A DNA stretch of 7,762 bases. It comes from Bacteroidota bacterium (GTDB taxonomy: Bacteria; Bacteroidota; Bacteroidia; Chitinophagales; Chitinophagaceae). The notes beneath the pieces are model-generated. The model saw only the letters and a list, made by a program, of their open reading frames with translations, was not told the DNA's origin and ran no database searches. Location: NCBI GenBank assembly GCA_023429365.1, contig JAEYVW010000485.1:1-7762 (forward strand), written 5' to 3'. Positions 6,867 through 7,762 of the stretch are shown here, piece by piece (positions within the stretch are counted from its first letter, which is position 1; the number at the start of each line of letters is the position of its first letter). The translations under genes were made by a program, and so were the position numbers.

Positions 6867-7009
6867 TTTCACCCGCGACAGATTTTTCATCATCCGCCAA
6901 ATTGGGCAGGGGAGTGATATGTCCACATCTGAAAACCGAGAGTCGGAACACAAAGGTTTCCTATATTGCACGCGCAACTTAAATTATCAATCCCCACTAA
7001 TTATCTACG

Positions 7010-7393
7010 ATGAAGCAGGCCCGGCCGATGACCCTTGTTTTTGTATTCCTGACAGGTATTTTACTTTTATCGAAAAACTGGTTTGAGAAAAAGGGTTTTG
7101 ACCACGATGTGCTGATGATCGGCAATATGGTCTTATTTCTGGTGTCAATTGTGAGTTTTTTGGTGACTTATAAAAGCCTGAGTGTAAAAAATCCACACGC
7201 TTTTGTGAGAGCGGTCTATACTGGTTTTATTGTTAAGTTCTTCCTCGTAGTGATTGCCGCATTTGTTTATATTAAAGTGGCGGACTCGATCAATAAGCCT
7301 GCATTGTTTGCCTGTATGGGGTTTTATGTGATCTATGCGTTTTTGGAGGTGAGAATTCTTCTGCAGATATTGAAGCAAAAAAAGAATGCCTAA
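7010..7393 (+). CDS. Small four-helix integral membrane protein, AtpI-like in appearance
   Basis: The product has 127 residues with four predicted membrane helices at about 7-21, 34-54, 68-89 and 97-115, and a basic end (KQKKNA). The loop NPHAFVRAVY (61-70) before helix 3 looks like a conserved feature of a Bacteroidota family that, as far as I recall, is often encoded between bactofilin/AtpZ and atpB and may assist F-type ATP synthase assembly. That function is not established here, and no ATP synthase gene is visible: the 143 bp before it are too short for a typical AtpZ and hold no convincing frame for one, and the next gene is a protease. The ATG at 7010 is chosen; the ATG at 7028 would trim six residues. 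Its stop overlaps the following gene by 8 bp, which points to translational coupling. Confidence 0.8.
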   Translation: MKQARPMTLVFVFLTGILLLSKNWFEKKGFDHDVLMIGNMVLFLVSIVSFLVTYKSLSVKNPHAFVRAVYTGFIVKFFLVVIAAFVYIKVADSINKPALFACMGFYVIYAFLEVRILLQILKQKKNA

Positions 7394-7762
7394 GAAAGAA
7401 GTCCCGATTGCAAAGTTGCATGATTATTTACCAGCAGGCACTTATGAGCTGGTCCTGAATTACCTGCGGCATTACAAAGTTCATCTTACTATTGCGCGGG
7501 ATCGTAAAAGCATTTTGGGTGATTATCGACATAGCACTCATTATTCCAACCATCGCATTAGTGTTAACGGTAACCTCAATCACTGGTCTTTCCTGATCAC
7601 GTTGCTACACGAGCTGGCACACCTGCTCACTTTTGAACAATTTGGCAACAAGGTCCTGGCTCACGGCAGGGAATGGAAAGCAACCTATTCAAGAGTTCTC
7701 GCTCAATTTTTAGAACACAAAGTTTTTCCACCGGATATAGAAAATGAACTCCTCAGGTCATT
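7386..7762 (+). CDS. SprT-like zinc metalloprotease (3' end outside window)
   Basis: The frame starts at the ATG at 7386, inside the last codons of the membrane protein gene, and stays open for 125 codons to the window edge. The zinc-site motif HELAH is at residues 75-79 (ligands H75 and H79, catalytic E76). A third histidine, H93, follows in LAHGREWK, the spacing typical of SprT-like domains. The upstream segment (about 18-65) would supply the first helix and strands of the fold. Members of this superfamily include the SprT proteins of bacteria and the SPRTN/Wss1 DNA-protein crosslink proteases, but the substrate of the Bacteroidota branch is unknown to me and none is assigned. There is no signal peptide, so a cytoplasmic location is likely. 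Related proteins usually continue for some 70 residues more, sometimes with a cysteine-rich end that cannot be seen here. Confidence 0.9.
   Translation, partial: MPKKEVPIAKLHDYLPAGTYELVLNYLRHYKVHLTIARDRKSILGDYRHSTHYSNHRISVNGNLNHWSFLITLLHELAHLLTFEQFGNKVLAHGREWKATYSRVLAQFLEHKVFPPDIENELLRS

Noticed and set aside
6867..7009. A possible AtpZ gene or promoter between bactofilin and the four-helix protein
   Set aside because: The 143 bp contain no frame with AtpZ-like helices, and the best promoter-like string (TATATTGC at 6962-6969 region) has two mismatches to the -7 consensus and no -33 partner.

Overview
The window looks like chromosomal DNA from a Bacteroidota bacterium, most likely a member of the Chitinophagaceae or a close relative. 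The reasons are a full-length SprE/PorW-type protein of the type IX secretion system (a Bacteroidota-specific machine), a PBP1A of the Bacteroidota type with a long charged tail, an exact -7 element of the TAnnTTTG type used by the Bacteroidota primary sigma factor, A/T-rich leaders without clear Shine-Dalgarno sites, and several proteins whose closest remembered relatives are all Bacteroidota. The family-level placement is inference from protein resemblance, not from a search.

Layout. Positions 1-151 hold the last 49 codons of a forward gene I do not recognise. Positions 152-288 are intergenic: short GGAATT repeats interrupted by a perfect 16-bp palindrome, then a strong hairpin terminator for the convergent gene. 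Positions 289-2694 (minus) encode a bifunctional class A penicillin-binding protein. Positions 2814-5768 (minus) encode a large TPR protein of the SprE/PorW family; it lies 119 bp upstream of the PBP gene and probably shares a transcript with it. Positions 5769-5945 are a divergent promoter region. On the plus strand follow a 131-residue single-span membrane protein (5946-6341) that matches the N-terminal anchor of Bacteroidota M23 peptidases but has no peptidase domain, a bactofilin (6441-6866), a four-helix membrane protein (7010-7393), and a SprT-like zinc metalloprotease (from 7386, cut by the window end) that overlaps the membrane protein gene by 8 bp.

How the genes may work together. 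Most of the window concerns the cell envelope: PBP1A polymerises and crosslinks peptidoglycan, SprE is part of the T9SS/gliding apparatus and ends in a domain with SPOR-like topology, and bactofilins are cytoskeletal scaffolds that in other bacteria recruit M23 peptidases through the cytoplasmic tail of the peptidase. The most unusual point is that the bactofilin partner here keeps the tail, the membrane span and the first periplasmic coiled coil but has lost, or never had, the enzyme. There is no CRISPR array, tRNA, rRNA, insertion sequence or phage gene that I can see.
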